DNA of 64,000 bases from the NCBI GenBank assembly GCA_963818855.1, contig CAWFUH010000008.1:774539-838538 (forward strand). The letters run 5' to 3'. The notes below the pieces were generated by a model. That model saw only the letters and a list, made by a program, of their open reading frames with translations. It was not told where the DNA came from and ran no database searches. The position numbers and the translations under genes are program-made. Source of the stretch: Bog-159 sp963818855 (lineage in GTDB: Bacteria; Acidobacteriota; Terriglobia; Bryobacterales; Bryobacteraceae). Within the stretch, counting starts at the first letter, position 1. Each line of letters begins with the position of its first letter. Of this stretch, positions 25,031 to 33,989 are shown piece after piece.

Positions 25031-25507
25031 CTAAAGGCCGGCTTCCATCGCGCGCGTCAGGTGGGCCGCCGCGATCGCCTGTCCCACATGCCGCTGGGTG
25101 TGTTCGGCTATGTGCGCCACCAGTCCGATCACGGTGGACGGCAAACGCTTTCGTCCGACCCATCGCGGTTCGGCAAACGTGTCGGGATGGATGGCGCGAA
25201 TCACCTCTTCGGATCGCCGCAGCACCTGGCCGATGTCAGCCAGCAACTCCGCGAGATTTGCGCCCGGCTCGATCTCCGCCGCCAGCGCGGCCATCTGCGT
25301 GCGATCGAGCGATCGCCCTTCGAGATAAGTGGTCAGGCGATCCACGCTGCCGGCAATGTGGCGAAGATGAAAACCCAGCGGCGCCAAACCATGCGGACGC
25401 GCCCACACCTGGCTGACGCGCAGACCCGCCGTGTGCCGCTCCAGATCCTCGCGCGTCTGCTCGAACACGTAGAGCGTCGGCGCGACAATGGGGTCAACCT
25501 GCGCCAA
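25031..25507 (-). CDS. DinB-superfamily protein
   Basis: A four-helix DinB/YfiT-like protein of at least 158 residues. Candidate metal-binding histidines are in PLGFHLRHIAGSVDR and the C-terminal VAHIAEHTQRHVGQA. Homologues are thiol-dependent transferases or of unknown role. The TTG at 25507 is a weak start. The same frame stays open upstream through PGKLPEPWLRGPLAQVDP, a typical opening for this family, back to the end of the preceding gene, so the true start may be a non-ATG codon near 25555. Confidence 0.82.
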   Translation of the reverse strand: MAQVDPIVAPTLYVFEQTREDLERHTAGLRVSQVWARPHGLAPLGFHLRHIAGSVDRLTTYLEGRSLDRTQMAALAAEIEPGANLAELLADIGQVLRRSEEVIRAIHPDTFAEPRWVGRKRLPSTVIGLVAHIAEHTQRHVGQAIAAAHLTRAMEAGL

Positions 25508-25554
25508 GGGCCCGCGCAGCCACGGTTCCGGAAGCTTGCCTGGATCCTGCGTGC

Positions 25555-26277
25555 TCAGCTTTTCTTCTCGGCCGGCTTTCGCTGCAGGGTGAGCGGGATG
25601 CTATCGCCCTGAGTGAAGTTGCCCGTGATGGCGGAAGCCTCTTTGTTCAAAATCCCTTCGTAGGAACAACCGATGGCCTTCATATCCAGCTTTACCGTGT
25701 CGCCCGTGCGGGCAATGCTCGAAATGGGCAGGCCGCTGGCGGCTTGATCCAAGCTGTCGAACGTGCCCGTAATGCTGCCATCAGCGTTCTTAACGAAGTT
25801 GAAGCGCACGTGCAACTGCGGGCGGCCGGGTGGTTCCAACACTCCTTCCCAGACGCCTTCGAGCACCTGCACATCGCCTGTGTTGGCCGGCAGTTTTTCG
25901 ACGGCGCGCGCCTCGGACTTCCATTTCAAGTCGAGCGGAAGCGGTTGGCCGCCCGCCGTCAAATTGCCTGCGATGGTCTTGCCATCGTCGGCGAGTTTGC
26001 CATCATATTGCGGATCGCCTGGGCCGGGGAGCGTGAAGCCGACGGCTGCGCCATCTACTTTCACATTAGCGAGCGGCAATCCTGAGATTCTCTGTATTGC
26101 AATATCCATTTCCGCCGCCCATTTGTCCCCGTCGCGATGCAGGTTGAACAGAAAAGTCACGTCTCCATTCGGAGTCTTCAGCGTGCCTTCCCACACGCCG
26201 GCTGGATTCGCGGCGGCTGGCATGGCGGCTGGCGCGCACAAGCACACGGCAGCGAGTACTGCAAGATATCGGTTCAT
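25555..26277 (-). CDS. secreted protein with two related domains, unknown function
   Basis: A 240-residue protein with a signal peptide (LAVLAAVCLCAPAAMPAAA). Two halves share the pattern GVWEGTL(K/E)....FLFNLH and GVWEGVLEPPG...VRFNFV, each followed by ISGLP(L/I)....V...G and a closing ITGNFTQG / IAGNLTAGG segment. The duplicated lipocalin-like beta-sandwich units also occur at the N-terminus of some secreted acidobacterial hydrolases; no catalytic residues are visible. The DinB gene follows on the same strand. Confidence 0.75.
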   Translation of the reverse strand: MNRYLAVLAAVCLCAPAAMPAAANPAGVWEGTLKTPNGDVTFLFNLHRDGDKWAAEMDIAIQRISGLPLANVKVDGAAVGFTLPGPGDPQYDGKLADDGKTIAGNLTAGGQPLPLDLKWKSEARAVEKLPANTGDVQVLEGVWEGVLEPPGRPQLHVRFNFVKNADGSITGTFDSLDQAASGLPISSIARTGDTVKLDMKAIGCSYEGILNKEASAITGNFTQGDSIPLTLQRKPAEKKS

Positions 26278-26421
26278 GTTACTCCTGCCTGGATTGTACC
26301 AACGCGCGGCCGATCTGCACGTCGCGACCTGTTGCCGGCGAGGTTCTTGTCCCGGGGTGAATCGTACGCCAGTCTACAACGGAGCGCGGTCTGCTCATGG
26401 ATCGTGGAGGTTTTTTTACAT

Positions 26422-26691
26422 ATGAATTGGGATCAAGTAGAAGGCCAATGGAAACAGTTGAAGGGATCGATTCGGGAGAAGTTCGGCAAGCTTACCGACG
26501 ACGATCTTCAAACCATCGGCGGTAAAAAAGACCAGTTCTTGGGCAAGCTGCAGGAACGCTATGGCATTTCGCGCGAGCAGGCCCAGAAGGACTTGGACAA
26601 CTGGTTGCAGACCCACCCGGGAATGACGGCACACGGTACGCATGAGACTGGAACGGCACGCACCCGGACCTCTGGTGGCAGCCAGCACTAA
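26422..26691 (+). CDS. CsbD-family stress protein
   Basis: An 89-residue protein starting at ATG 26422 after GTGGAGG. The family core is evident: MNWDQVEGQWKQLKGSIREK, then LTDDDLQTIGGKKDQFLGKL. CsbD proteins are small, highly expressed general-stress proteins of unknown mechanism. Here a ~25-residue Thr/Gly/His-rich tail follows. It is divergent from the secreted two-domain protein. Confidence 0.92.
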   Translation: MNWDQVEGQWKQLKGSIREKFGKLTDDDLQTIGGKKDQFLGKLQERYGISREQAQKDLDNWLQTHPGMTAHGTHETGTARTRTSGGSQH

Positions 26692-26740
26692 CAACACCTG
26701 GCGGCAGCGGGGCTTAAACGCCCCGCGCCCGCCAGCACCT

Positions 26741-27730
26741 CTAACGCATGTGCGTGGCGATGTACCAGCGGTTTTCCCAAGCGTCCTGAACTCCGGCCAG
26801 CCGGTCGCCGTACGGCTGATCCGCAGGTTCGAATAGCGACACCGCGCCGGCCGCCACGGCCCGGCGATAAACGGCATCCACGTCCGGCACATATAGATAC
26901 ATACCGCTGGGCATCTGCTGCAACTCCACGCCGGAGGTGTGCCGCCGGGCGTCGCCCAGCGCAATGATGGAATCCCCGATGCGCATCTTGGCATGCAGCA
27001 CAGTGCCATCCGGCCCGTCGTAACGCACGAACTCCGCGGCGGCAAAAACCTCTTTTAGAAATGCAATAAACTGCGCCGCGCCCACCGGGTGCAAGTAAAT
27101 GGTCAGGTCTCGCACTCCTTCCGGCACGTACCGCGCGCCCAAGTGAGTGGCCACGATCCAATCGTTACCGAATGGATCTCTGACCACGCCAAACCGGTCG
27201 CCGTGGTCCTCCATCAGTTCTATCTGCACGGTGGCGCCGGCCGCGACCGCCCGGGCAAATACTGCATCCGTGTTGGGAACGTAGTATTGCAGCATGGTCG
27301 GAGTGGGTGTGCCCCGGAAGGCGCTGCCTCCGCCGATCATCATGATCGAATCGCCGAGCCGCACTTCTGCGTGGATGCCGCCTGCCGATCCTGTATCGCG
27401 GATCAACTCTTCTGCCGCGAACGCTTCCTTTACGAAATCGATCAACCCGCCGGCATCGGGGATGGTCACGTAGGGCGTGACCGTGTGAAAGCCGGCGCGT
27501 ATGGGGTTTACTGCCGTTGTGCTCATCAATGCTCTCCTTTCCAAATCCTTCTTCAACTGCGCGCGGAATTCCGGGCGGGGCATATCGAGCAACGCCGCCG
27601 CCAGACTGCCTAGCGGCGCGAGCCGCCGGTCGGCGATGCCATGCGCGGCGCCCGGCCCGGCCCGGAGGAGCGCGGCGATCAGTTGATCCAGCCGGTCCGC
27701 CATGGAGCGTCTGGCGCTCGATTCAGGCAT
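26741..27730 (-). CDS. double VOC/glyoxalase-like protein with N-terminal helical segment
   Basis: A 329-residue protein starting at ATG 27730. Its first ~65 residues are helical (MADRLDQLIAALLRAG ... RPEFRAQLKKDLERRA). Two vicinal-oxygen-chelate units follow: VTPYVTIPDAGGLIDFVKEA to FGNDWIVATHL, and DLTIYLHPVGAAQFIAFLKE to ENRWYIATHM. They resemble PhnB-type VOC proteins, a superfamily covering isomerases, dioxygenases and binding proteins. The start codon lies inside the end of the ECF sigma gene (eight-base overlap ATGCCTGA), so translation is coupled. The N-terminal segment might be a sigma-interacting piece; this is inference. Confidence 0.82.
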   Translation of the reverse strand: MPESSARRSMADRLDQLIAALLRAGPGAAHGIADRRLAPLGSLAAALLDMPRPEFRAQLKKDLERRALMSTTAVNPIRAGFHTVTPYVTIPDAGGLIDFVKEAFAAEELIRDTGSAGGIHAEVRLGDSIMMIGGGSAFRGTPTPTMLQYYVPNTDAVFARAVAAGATVQIELMEDHGDRFGVVRDPFGNDWIVATHLGARYVPEGVRDLTIYLHPVGAAQFIAFLKEVFAAAEFVRYDGPDGTVLHAKMRIGDSIIALGDARRHTSGVELQQMPSGMYLYVPDVDAVYRRAVAAGAVSLFEPADQPYGDRLAGVQDAWENRWYIATHMR

Positions 27731-28283
27731 GCGCCCTCCCCGCCAGTTCCCGTAAGCTGCGCAGCGCACGCCATTGCAACTGCTTGATGGCGCCTCGACT
27801 GCGTCCCAAATCCTGCGCCATCTCGGCGATGCTCTTCTGCTCCACGAAACGTCCGATGACTACGCGCCGCTGATCCGCCGGCAGGGCGTCCACCAACTGA
27901 AAAAGCAGGGCACTGCGCTCGATATCTTCAGCGCCGGCCGGATCGGGAGCGGCGCGGTCTAACTCCCCGGTTTCCCGCTGCGCGGCGTGCCATCGATCCG
28001 CGATGGCGTTCGCGGCCATCCGCCGCAGCCACGCGGCGAAGGGAACGCCGCGCCATTCAAACCGCGCCAGATTGGCCAAAGCCTGCTGGAACACCTCGGC
28101 CGTTACGTCTTCGGCCTCGGCGCGGCTCGACACCTGGCGTGCCACATAGGCATAGACACGCGCGAAGTTGCGCTCGTATAGCTCGGCGAAACCGCCCGGA
28201 TTGCGCTGGGCGGCCTCAATCAGCAAACGCTCTTCCTCGCCGGCCGGATCGGCCTTCAACGGTTGCTCCGCAAACTGCCTCAA
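27723..28283 (-). CDS. ECF-type RNA polymerase sigma factor
   Basis: A 186-residue sigma-70-family factor with region 2 (FAELYERNFARVYAYVARQV, AEDVTAEVFQQALANLARFE, AWLRRMAANAIADRW) and region 4 (LPADQRRVVIGRFVEQKSIA, EMAQDLGRSRGAIKQLQWRA). There is no region 3, as in ECF factors. No classical anti-sigma gene is adjacent; instead the double-VOC gene overlaps its end. Its regulon is unknown. Confidence 0.93.
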   Translation of the reverse strand: MRQFAEQPLKADPAGEEERLLIEAAQRNPGGFAELYERNFARVYAYVARQVSSRAEAEDVTAEVFQQALANLARFEWRGVPFAAWLRRMAANAIADRWHAAQRETGELDRAAPDPAGAEDIERSALLFQLVDALPADQRRVVIGRFVEQKSIAEMAQDLGRSRGAIKQLQWRALRSLRELAGRAHA

Positions 28284-28697
28284 ATAAGAGTAACCGCCGG
28301 GCGGGGCAAAAAGTCACGCGCCAATAGCGCGCTGCGTGGGGCAGACGATCGTTCTGTGTCGTCTGCCTGCTTCACCAGGAGCGGCAGACCACGAAAGGCT
28401 CGCCGGTACTGTAAGCAAAAGGATCTGAAACCCGCTTGAAGGCTCGCTTGCTGGCCGACGCGGACTTCCGGTTCCGCGGTCTTCAAAGGCGGGGTCATTC
28501 CCGAATGGATAGCAGATCCTGATTGTCTTTGGCCGCGACCCTCGGGTGCGTTCGGCGATCGAAGAAGTTCACGTGGCTTGGCCTGCGCCGACGCGGAAGA
28601 GTTCAGAAACCGGATCTCCTATTTGCCGCTGTAAACGTGCATGGGTGCACGCGTTGTTGAGCTCTCCAACCACCCCGCGCCATGATACCGTCGAAAC
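28284..28697. other. intergenic region with a repeat, no gene seen
   Basis: About 410 bases between divergent genes. A short unit CGTGGGGCAGACGATCGTTC near 28336-28372 resembles the dispersed GTGGGGCAG repeats, and GACGATCG...GTCGTC can pair. No frame looks coding. The promoters of the sigma factor and the oxidoreductase should lie here, but I cannot place them. Confidence 0.5.
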
Positions 28698-30035
28698 ATG
28701 CAAAATCCCAATGCCATCTCCCGCCGGGATCTTATCAAACAATCCACCCTTCTCGCCGGCGCGGCGGCTTTCGCTCTCACCGAACTGCCGGCCATACGAG
28801 CTGCCGACGGCCCGTTGAAAGCCGGCCTGGTAGGATGCGGCGGACGCGGCACCCAAGCCGTCGTTGACCTCCTCACCGGCAACGAACAAGTCGAACTCGC
28901 CGCCATGGCCGACGTCTTCGAAGACCATCTGGAACAGTCGCTCGGCCGCCTGCGCGACCCCAAATTCACCTCTCACTACGCCGGCATCACCGTCGAACGC
29001 AATGGCCAGCCACGCCAGATGACGGCCGAGGACCTGGCCGCGTCCATCGCGCCTCGCATCCGCGTCGCGCCCGATCATCACTTCACCGGCTTCGACGCCT
29101 ACCGCAAGCTGCTTGCCTCCGACATCGATATCGTGATGCTCTGCACTCCGCCCGGCTTCCGGCCGCTGCATTTCGAAGCCGCCGTGGAAGCCCGCAAGCA
29201 CGTCTTCACCGAAAAGCCCATCGCCACCGATCCCGTAGGCGCCCGCCGCTTCATCGCCGCCGGAAAATTAGCCGCCGAGCGCAAACTAACGGTCGTCTCC
29301 GGAGCGCAGCGCCGCGCGCATCGCGAATATGTCGAAACCGTGCAGAAGATCCGGGACGGCGCCATCGGCGAAGTCACCGCCTTATACGCCAACTACCTCA
29401 GCGGGCCGGTCTTTCACGCCGACCATCGCGACCCCAAGTGGAGCGATCTCGAATGGCAGCTCCGCAACTGGTACTCCTTCATCTGGATCTGCGGCGACCA
29501 GGTCGTCGAGCAGCACTTTCACAACATCGATTTTATGAATTGGCTCATGGGCGCGCATCCGGTGAAGGTTGTAGCTTCAGGCGGCGCGGCATGGCGTCCG
29601 CGCGAGGAACTCTACGGGAATATCTACGATCACATGAGTTCCGATTTCACTTATCCGAACGGCGTGCACCTCAGCAGTCACTGCCGCCAATATCCCAAAG
29701 GTCTCTATACCAATGTGAGTGACACAATTGTGGGCACTAAGGGGCGCAGTAACGGCATGGACATGGGCGCTCCTGGAATCAACCCCTACGTCCAGGAACA
29801 TATCAACATGGTCCACAGTATCCGCGGCGACGGTCCGTATTTGAATTACTCGCTGCCCATCGCCGAGAGTACTCTCACCGCCCTGATGGCCCGCGAATCG
29901 GCCTACTCAGGGCAGGAAGTCACCTGGGACCAGATAGTAAGTTCGCAGTTGGATTTGATGCCGAAGACGCTCGCGGACGATACTAAGCTGGACCCAGCGC
30001 CGCTGCCGGCGCCGGGGACATACAAATTTATCTGA
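28698..30035 (+). CDS. Tat-exported Gfo/Idh/MocA-family oxidoreductase
   Basis: A 445-residue protein. The N-terminus SRRDLIKQSTLLAGAAAFAL is a twin-arginine export signal. The Rossmann domain starts at KAGLVGCGGRGTQAVVDLL, and EKPIATDP carries the lysine conserved in the family. The second half (NWYSFIWICGDQVVEQHFHN) is the substrate domain with the usual histidine pattern. These enzymes reduce or oxidise sugars or glycosides with NAD(P). Many in Acidobacteriota and Planctomycetota are exported with bound cofactor and process plant or host glycans. Substrate unknown. Confidence 0.92.
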   Translation: MQNPNAISRRDLIKQSTLLAGAAAFALTELPAIRAADGPLKAGLVGCGGRGTQAVVDLLTGNEQVELAAMADVFEDHLEQSLGRLRDPKFTSHYAGITVERNGQPRQMTAEDLAASIAPRIRVAPDHHFTGFDAYRKLLASDIDIVMLCTPPGFRPLHFEAAVEARKHVFTEKPIATDPVGARRFIAAGKLAAERKLTVVSGAQRRAHREYVETVQKIRDGAIGEVTALYANYLSGPVFHADHRDPKWSDLEWQLRNWYSFIWICGDQVVEQHFHNIDFMNWLMGAHPVKVVASGGAAWRPREELYGNIYDHMSSDFTYPNGVHLSSHCRQYPKGLYTNVSDTIVGTKGRSNGMDMGAPGINPYVQEHINMVHSIRGDGPYLNYSLPIAESTLTALMARESAYSGQEVTWDQIVSSQLDLMPKTLADDTKLDPAPLPAPGTYKFI

Positions 30036-30046
30036 GAAACGCTGGC

Positions 30047-30712
30047 TTACCTCGAATACCTGTCCAACTCTGCGATCAACTGATGGGCCGCCGGCGGCCG
30101 TTGCGCGCCGCCCGACAGGATTTCGTGATCGCTCAGCTTCGCGCCGTATAGCTCCATATTGGCGGCATGATCCGGACGCACCGTGGCGCCGTTCAGCGCA
30201 ATCCCGGCGAAAATACCCTTCGTCCGCGACCAGGAAAGAATCTCCGCGGTCAGGGCCGCGTCGGTATCGGCGGTCGTCGTTCGCCCTACCGGTCCCGCCG
30301 CGATACTGGCGTCGGCGCCCAGGGTGAATTTGTCTTTGTCCAGCTCGCGCATGCCATGCTCATTCATCACCAGCATCACCACGTCGGTGGCCGAACCGCC
30401 GATCTGGAAGCCAAAGCTGCCGCCTTCCGTGATGATGGCCGCCGGCGCTCCCCATCCCCCACCGGCAGAACGGCAAACTGCAAACCCTTTTCCGTACTCC
30501 GCGCCCACTATAAACGCGCCCTTCTTCAGCGAAGGCACGATGATTACGCAGCGCGCTTTATTCAACAGGTCGTGCGGAATGCCTTTGTCTGGCGTGTCCA
30601 TAATCTCGTGCATCGCGCTGGCCGCATCCTCCAGCCGCTCCTGCACGTTGACGGCGAACATCGACACCGACGAACAACCCATCGCCGCGATCATGATAAG
30701 TGCTTTCTTCAT
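30047..30712 (-). CDS. SYLF/YSC84-domain lipid-binding protein, secreted
   Basis: 221 residues from ATG 30712, chosen because GGAGGG sits about nine bases upstream; another ATG two codons earlier is too close. A signal peptide (KKALIMIAAMGCSSVSMFA) precedes the SYLF domain: IPHDLLNKARCVIIVPSLKK, GGGWGAPAAIITEGGSFGFQ, IGGSATDVVMLVMN and the ending ILSWSRTKGIFAGIALNGAT. The domain binds phosphoinositides or anionic lipids in eukaryotes; in bacteria it is periplasmic and of unknown role. Confidence 0.9.
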   Translation of the reverse strand: MKKALIMIAAMGCSSVSMFAVNVQERLEDAASAMHEIMDTPDKGIPHDLLNKARCVIIVPSLKKGAFIVGAEYGKGFAVCRSAGGGWGAPAAIITEGGSFGFQIGGSATDVVMLVMNEHGMRELDKDKFTLGADASIAAGPVGRTTTADTDAALTAEILSWSRTKGIFAGIALNGATVRPDHAANMELYGAKLSDHEILSGGAQRPPAAHQLIAELDRYSR

Positions 30713-30887
30713 ACCCATATCCCTCCACACACATTATCGCGTGAGCAGGCTCGCACCATTCGTGGAAATCCGTACATTACAGGCGCCGGCCGCCCGCTGG
30801 AAGTGCGGCGCATGACAGATACGCTCTCCCGGTGAGAAGACCCGTACGGTCCCTAATGTTTTTCTCGCAATCCGCCGATCAATAAAG

Positions 30888-31943
30888 GTGAGCCAGAGTC
30901 CCGGGCAAATGAAGCAATCGGACCGCAAGGCGCTGCTGGCCAGAATTCCCGCCTTTCCGCCAATCGCGCTGCGGTTGCTGGATTTGCTCGCCCGGCGCGA
31001 TGTAGATGTCCGCGAACTGGTCGCGCTGATTTCGAGCGATCCGGCTTTCTCCGCCCAGATTCTGCGCTTCGCCAACTCTCCGCTATTTGGTTTCGGTTCC
31101 AGAATCGACAGCCTCCAATCGGCCCTCGTGGTGCTAGGTCTGCGCCGCGTCCGCTCTCTCAGCGTGACTGTTGCTACCGCTAATCACATGAAAGCCGTGC
31201 TGCAAGTCGAGGAACTGGCGCGCTGCTGGCGGCACATGTTGGCCACCGCCCTCCTTACCGAGGAGCTGGCGCGCTCCTGCTCCGCCTTCGAGGATCGCGC
31301 TTATACCGCCGGCTTGCTGCACGATGTCGGCCGCCTGGGTTTGCTGCTGGCCTCTCCGGACGAGTACGCCGCATTGCTGCGCCACGCCGAACGAAATGCC
31401 TTGGAACTGCTGGACCTCGAACAACGCGAATTAGGCATGGATCATTGCCAGGCCGGCCGCGCCCTGGCCGAACACTGGAACCTGCCGCCGGACTTTCAGA
31501 TCGTCGCCGCCCGTCATCACGATCCGCAGAACAATGCCACCGTGGACCTTCTCACCCTGGTGCATTTGGGATGTCGATTGGCCGATAGCCTGGGCTTCTG
31601 GGTGGTCGAGCCCCTGCAGCCCTGCTCCCCCGATGAAATCCGGCAATCTCTTCCGCCCCTTCTCGCGCGGCGCATAAGAATCGACGAAGCCCGCTGGCGC
31701 GAGATTGTAGAACGCCGCATCAAATGCTACGGAGATCCCGATAACGAGAAACGGCAGGAACTGGGTCTGGCGCGCGAGCCCGCCGATGCCGAACCCGAAC
31801 TGCCGGTGGCGGAATTGGCCCGGCTGCACCTGCCCGATCCGAATGCCGCCGATTCGCTCGCGCGCGAACTTCTCACGCTGGTCGGAATTGGTCTCCTCTT
31901 CACTATCCTGATCGTGGGCCTGGTCTACTTCGCCGTCAAGTAG
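30888..31943 (+). CDS. HDOD-domain protein with C-terminal membrane anchor
   Basis: 351 residues from GTG 30888, preceded by AATAAAGGTG; an ATG seven codons on is an alternative. The HDOD core occupies residues ~18-215 (IPAFPPIALRLLDLLARRDV, VLGLRRVRSLSVTVA, YTAGLLHDVGRLGLLLA with the HD pair, then HWNLPPDFQIVAARHHDP). Unlike typical soluble HDOD proteins, it ends in a hydrophobic helix (LLTLVGIGLLFTILIVGLVYFAVK), so it is probably a membrane-tethered signalling scaffold. Confidence 0.87.
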   Translation: MSQSPGQMKQSDRKALLARIPAFPPIALRLLDLLARRDVDVRELVALISSDPAFSAQILRFANSPLFGFGSRIDSLQSALVVLGLRRVRSLSVTVATANHMKAVLQVEELARCWRHMLATALLTEELARSCSAFEDRAYTAGLLHDVGRLGLLLASPDEYAALLRHAERNALELLDLEQRELGMDHCQAGRALAEHWNLPPDFQIVAARHHDPQNNATVDLLTLVHLGCRLADSLGFWVVEPLQPCSPDEIRQSLPPLLARRIRIDEARWREIVERRIKCYGDPDNEKRQELGLAREPADAEPELPVAELARLHLPDPNAADSLARELLTLVGIGLLFTILIVGLVYFAVK

Positions 31944-31993
31944 CCCCCCGTGGCGCACGCTTCAGCAGGGGCGCCCCTTGGGCCCTGCAAACT

Positions 31994-33694
31994 TCAGTTC
32001 GCAGTCTTAGGCGTGGCCGCGGGCTCGACCACCGTGACCACGCGGTCCCCCGCCACATCGCGCAGCACCTGCCGGGTGCCGCTCGGCCAGCTAATCTCGA
32101 TCTCCTTGGCCGCAGTGTTGGCGCCGAGTCCGAAATGCACGCGCGAATCACTCGACGACGCATAACCCATACTCGTCGTGACGTGGTTATACTGTGCCGC
32201 GCCATCCGCGGTGGTCAACCGGATTTTCGCGCCAATCCCCATCCGGTTACTTCGCGTGCCGGAAAGCTTCAGCAGTATCCAGTGATTGCCGTTCCGGGTG
32301 GTGTTGTGAAAGATCTTCGCCTGGCCGTTCAGCACCGCCACCACCGCGTCCATGCGGCCGTCATTATCCAGATCGCCGAAGGCCACTCCGCGGTGCGCGC
32401 CGGGTATCTGAAAATCGGGCCCGGCGGTGGCGCAGACGTTTTGGAATCTGCCGTTCCCCAGGTTGCGAAACACCGCATTGGGCTCCTCGAACGTCCGCGG
32501 CGACCACAGGTGCACATTTTCGTCCACATTCGCGCGCGCCACAAACAGATCCTTCCAACCATCATTATCCAGATCCGCGATGCCGTTGCCCCACCCGGAC
32601 ATCTCGAACGTATCCATCCCCAGCCCCGCCGCCGCTGTTTTGACGGCGAATCGCCCTTGCCCTAAATTCAGGAAAAACGGGAACGTCTGCTTTTCGATGG
32701 CTGTCATCCAGATGTCGGGAAGGCCTTTGTTCCGCACATCCCGGAAATCCGCGCCCATTCCCGACAGAACATTCCCGTCCTCCCCCAGTGCCACACCCGC
32801 TTCCATGGCGACTTGCTCGAAGCGCTTCCCCTTGATGTTGTGGAAGAGTTGGTTGGCGGCGTTATCATTGGCCACGAAGATATCCGGGTAGCCGTCGCCG
32901 TCGTAATCGGCAACCGCCACTCCCATGCCGCGCCCCAGTTGCGCCGCAATACCGGTCTCGGCGGAAACGTCGGTGAAGGTGCCGTCGCCATTGTTGCGGT
33001 AAAGCGTGTTGGGAAGCGGATCGCAGTAGCGCGGATCGCAAATGATGCGCGGGCCACTCTGTCCATTCGCAAAGCACGCCTTTTCAGTGCCCGGGTCCCA
33101 GCGGCAGTAATTCGAGACGAACAGGTCGAGCCTCCCGTCGTTGTTGTAGTCCAGCCATGCGCCGGCGATCGACCACATCTTTTTGCCGTGATAGAAGCCG
33201 CCCCCCACGCCGGCCTTCTTGGTTACATCGGTAAAGGTGCCGTTCCCATTATTGTGAAACAACTGATTGCTATTGACGCTGGTTACGAACAGGTCCGGCC
33301 GCCCGTCATTGTCATAGTCCCCCACCGCCACTCCGATGCCGTACCCGGCGCCGGCCAATCCCGATTTCTCGGTCACGTCGGTAAAAGTCAAATCGCCGTT
33401 ATTGTGATAGAGCCGGTTCCGGAACTGCGGGCCACGCTTCTCGAGCGATGGCATCTGCGCGCCGTTCACGAAATAGATGTCGAGGTATCCATCCCCGTCG
33501 TAGTCGAACACGGCCACGCCGCCCGGCATAGTTTCCGGCTGATGCCGCAGGGGTGTCGGCGAACTGTTGACTTCGAAGTGGACTCCGGCCCGCCCGGCAA
33601 TCTCCTCGAAGGTGATCGGGCCCGGCACCGCGCCTCCCAGCGCGGACAATTGAAAGCAGACTGACAGGACTTTCCAAACCTGTGGGTGGGGCAC
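31994..33694 (-). CDS. CRTAC1-family secreted protein (FG-GAP/VCBS repeats plus UnbV/ASPIC domain)
   Basis: 566 residues from GTG 33694. After a short export-like segment there are at least seven calcium-binding beta-propeller repeats of the D.D.DG..D type: FDYDGDGYLDIYFVNG, GDYDNDGRPDLFVTSV, LDYNNDGRLDLFVSNY, ADYDGDGYPDIFVAND, ADLDNDGWKDLFVARA. Each is linked by LFHNNGNGTFTDVT-type strands. The C-terminal UnbV/ASPIC domain reads GIGAKIRLTTADG ... VHFGLGANTAAKEIEISWPS. Such proteins are abundant in Acidobacteriota and likely surface-exposed; the ligand is unknown. Confidence 0.92.
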   Translation of the reverse strand: MPHPQVWKVLSVCFQLSALGGAVPGPITFEEIAGRAGVHFEVNSSPTPLRHQPETMPGGVAVFDYDGDGYLDIYFVNGAQMPSLEKRGPQFRNRLYHNNGDLTFTDVTEKSGLAGAGYGIGVAVGDYDNDGRPDLFVTSVNSNQLFHNNGNGTFTDVTKKAGVGGGFYHGKKMWSIAGAWLDYNNDGRLDLFVSNYCRWDPGTEKACFANGQSGPRIICDPRYCDPLPNTLYRNNGDGTFTDVSAETGIAAQLGRGMGVAVADYDGDGYPDIFVANDNAANQLFHNIKGKRFEQVAMEAGVALGEDGNVLSGMGADFRDVRNKGLPDIWMTAIEKQTFPFFLNLGQGRFAVKTAAAGLGMDTFEMSGWGNGIADLDNDGWKDLFVARANVDENVHLWSPRTFEEPNAVFRNLGNGRFQNVCATAGPDFQIPGAHRGVAFGDLDNDGRMDAVVAVLNGQAKIFHNTTRNGNHWILLKLSGTRSNRMGIGAKIRLTTADGAAQYNHVTTSMGYASSSDSRVHFGLGANTAAKEIEISWPSGTRQVLRDVAGDRVVTVVEPAATPKTAN

Positions 33695-33989
33695 GAAATT
33701 TCGAGACTCGGTTCCTTCAGTTTACATCTTCGCAATGCGCGCGGGTCTTTGAGGGCGGCCTTTAGCCGGCGCGGCGCCTCAGCGCCGCTGCAGCTCGGCC
33801 CCGCGTCTCAGGTCACCCCTCGAAAACCTCCTGCCGGACCTTCGCCCGGGGTAGCCCGCAATGCGGCGGTTACATCGGGCAGTCGACTTACTGAACTTAT
33901 GACCTTTAACCCTTGTAACGTTGTTGGGACAGACCCATAGTCAGCCAGTAAACATGCGCGCAACGCTCGCCTATGGTAAGCTTTGGAGC

